DNA of 31,295 nt from Steroidobacteraceae bacterium (lineage in GTDB: Bacteria; Pseudomonadota; Gammaproteobacteria; Steroidobacterales; Steroidobacteraceae), in the NCBI GenBank assembly GCA_013044085.1, contig JABEVI010000013.1:1-31295 (forward strand), given 5' to 3'. Below the pieces are notes generated by a model that searched no databases, was not told the origin of the DNA, and worked only from the letters and a program-made list of their open reading frames with translations. The number at the start of each line of letters is the position of its first letter. Within the stretch, counting starts at the first letter, position 1. Below are positions 31,065 through 31,295 of this stretch, one piece after another. The position numbers and the translations under genes were made by a program.

Positions 31065-31295
31065 GTGTATCAATCTTCGAAGAAGGCCGGTGGCGGCGCG
31101 GCGGTCGCGTGCGTGTGCCTCACCATCGCCGGCGCCGGTGCGGCGTTCGCCGCGATTCATCACCGCTATACGCAACTTCGGGAAGTGATCGTCACGGCGA
31201 CGATGCGCTCGGTACCCGATCTACGGTTGCCGGGCAGCGCCACGGTCCTCGATGCCCGCACGCTGCGTGCGGCAGGACAACAGCACTTCGAGGAC
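31065..31295 (+). CDS. TonB-dependent outer-membrane receptor, N-terminal part (partial, runs off window)
   Basis: The first 77 codons are present. They encode a Sec signal peptide (Lys-Lys at 6-7, a hydrophobic core of about 12-28, likely cleavage after AFA), then a TonB-box-like REVIVTATMR and the start of a plug domain (VPDLRLPGSATVLDARTL). This is the usual N-terminal layout of TonB-dependent receptors. The GTG start follows the riboswitch's GGAGG at four to five bases. Control by TPP predicts a thiamine or thiamine-precursor receptor, which is inference from regulation only. No thiamine biosynthesis gene is in view. Confidence 0.85.
   Translation, partial: MYQSSKKAGGGAAVACVCLTIAGAGAAFAAIHHRYTQLREVIVTATMRSVPDLRLPGSATVLDARTLRAAGQQHFED

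Overview
The window is a GC-rich stretch (roughly two-thirds G+C by eye, not counted) of what looks like a gammaproteobacterial chromosome. The gene sets and order fit a lineage near Xanthomonadales, Nevskiales or Pseudomonas: gmk-rpoZ-spoT-ridA-recG-ubiA, bioB-bioC-bioD, a coxBA-cox11-coxC / DUF2909 / surf1-ctaA-cyoE cluster laid out like the one in Pseudomonas aeruginosa, then uvrD, trkAH, dtd and tatABC. Genes are packed tightly, with many 4-base start/stop overlaps. I see no tRNA, rRNA, CRISPR array, insertion sequence or prophage. No gene-free stretch exceeds about 130 bases.

Layout. 1-5688: end of a yicC-like gene, gmk, rpoZ, spoT, ridA and recG (GMP phosphorylation, RNA polymerase omega, (p)ppGpp turnover, enamine/imine detoxification, fork rescue). 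5794-6762: ubiA (ubiquinone). 6779-9461: bioBCD behind a promoter that carries a BirA-box-like inverted repeat over its -35. 9519-17816: an aa3-type cytochrome c oxidase locus with DUF2244, subunits II, I and III, a 39-residue membrane peptide, Cox11, a divergently oriented DUF2909 protein, SURF1, a thioredoxin-fold protein with a CxxxC pair, heme A synthase and heme O synthase. 17813-20411 (minus): a two-subunit molybdenum hydroxylase of the isoquinoline 1-oxidoreductase type with a Tat signal. 20491-28552: an AI-2E family permease, uvrD, trkA-trkH, dtd and tatABC. 28572-30934: an EamA transporter, a phage-holin-family membrane protein (minus), an SRPBCC protein (minus) and a MAPEG protein. 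30942-31295: a TPP riboswitch in front of the start of a TonB-dependent receptor.

The most unusual signal is in the oxidase. The residues that in ordinary A-type oxidases bind the non-redox Mg/Mn ion at the subunit I/II interface all appear replaced together: Asn389 and Gln390 in subunit I where His-Asp is usual, and Ala255 in subunit II where the Glu of the CuA loop is usual. A nearby subunit II Asp is also changed, to Ser228. All heme, CuB, CuA and proton-channel residues I checked are intact. In the same locus Cox11 has Ser at its normally conserved membrane-proximal Cys, and the only SCO-like protein lacks the SCO copper-binding His. This could be an oxidase with a remodelled metal site and assembly route. 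The other two noteworthy items are the TPP-riboswitch-controlled TonB receptor and the putative BirA operator before bioB. Residue identities were read from the codons; family comparisons are from memory and not from a database search.
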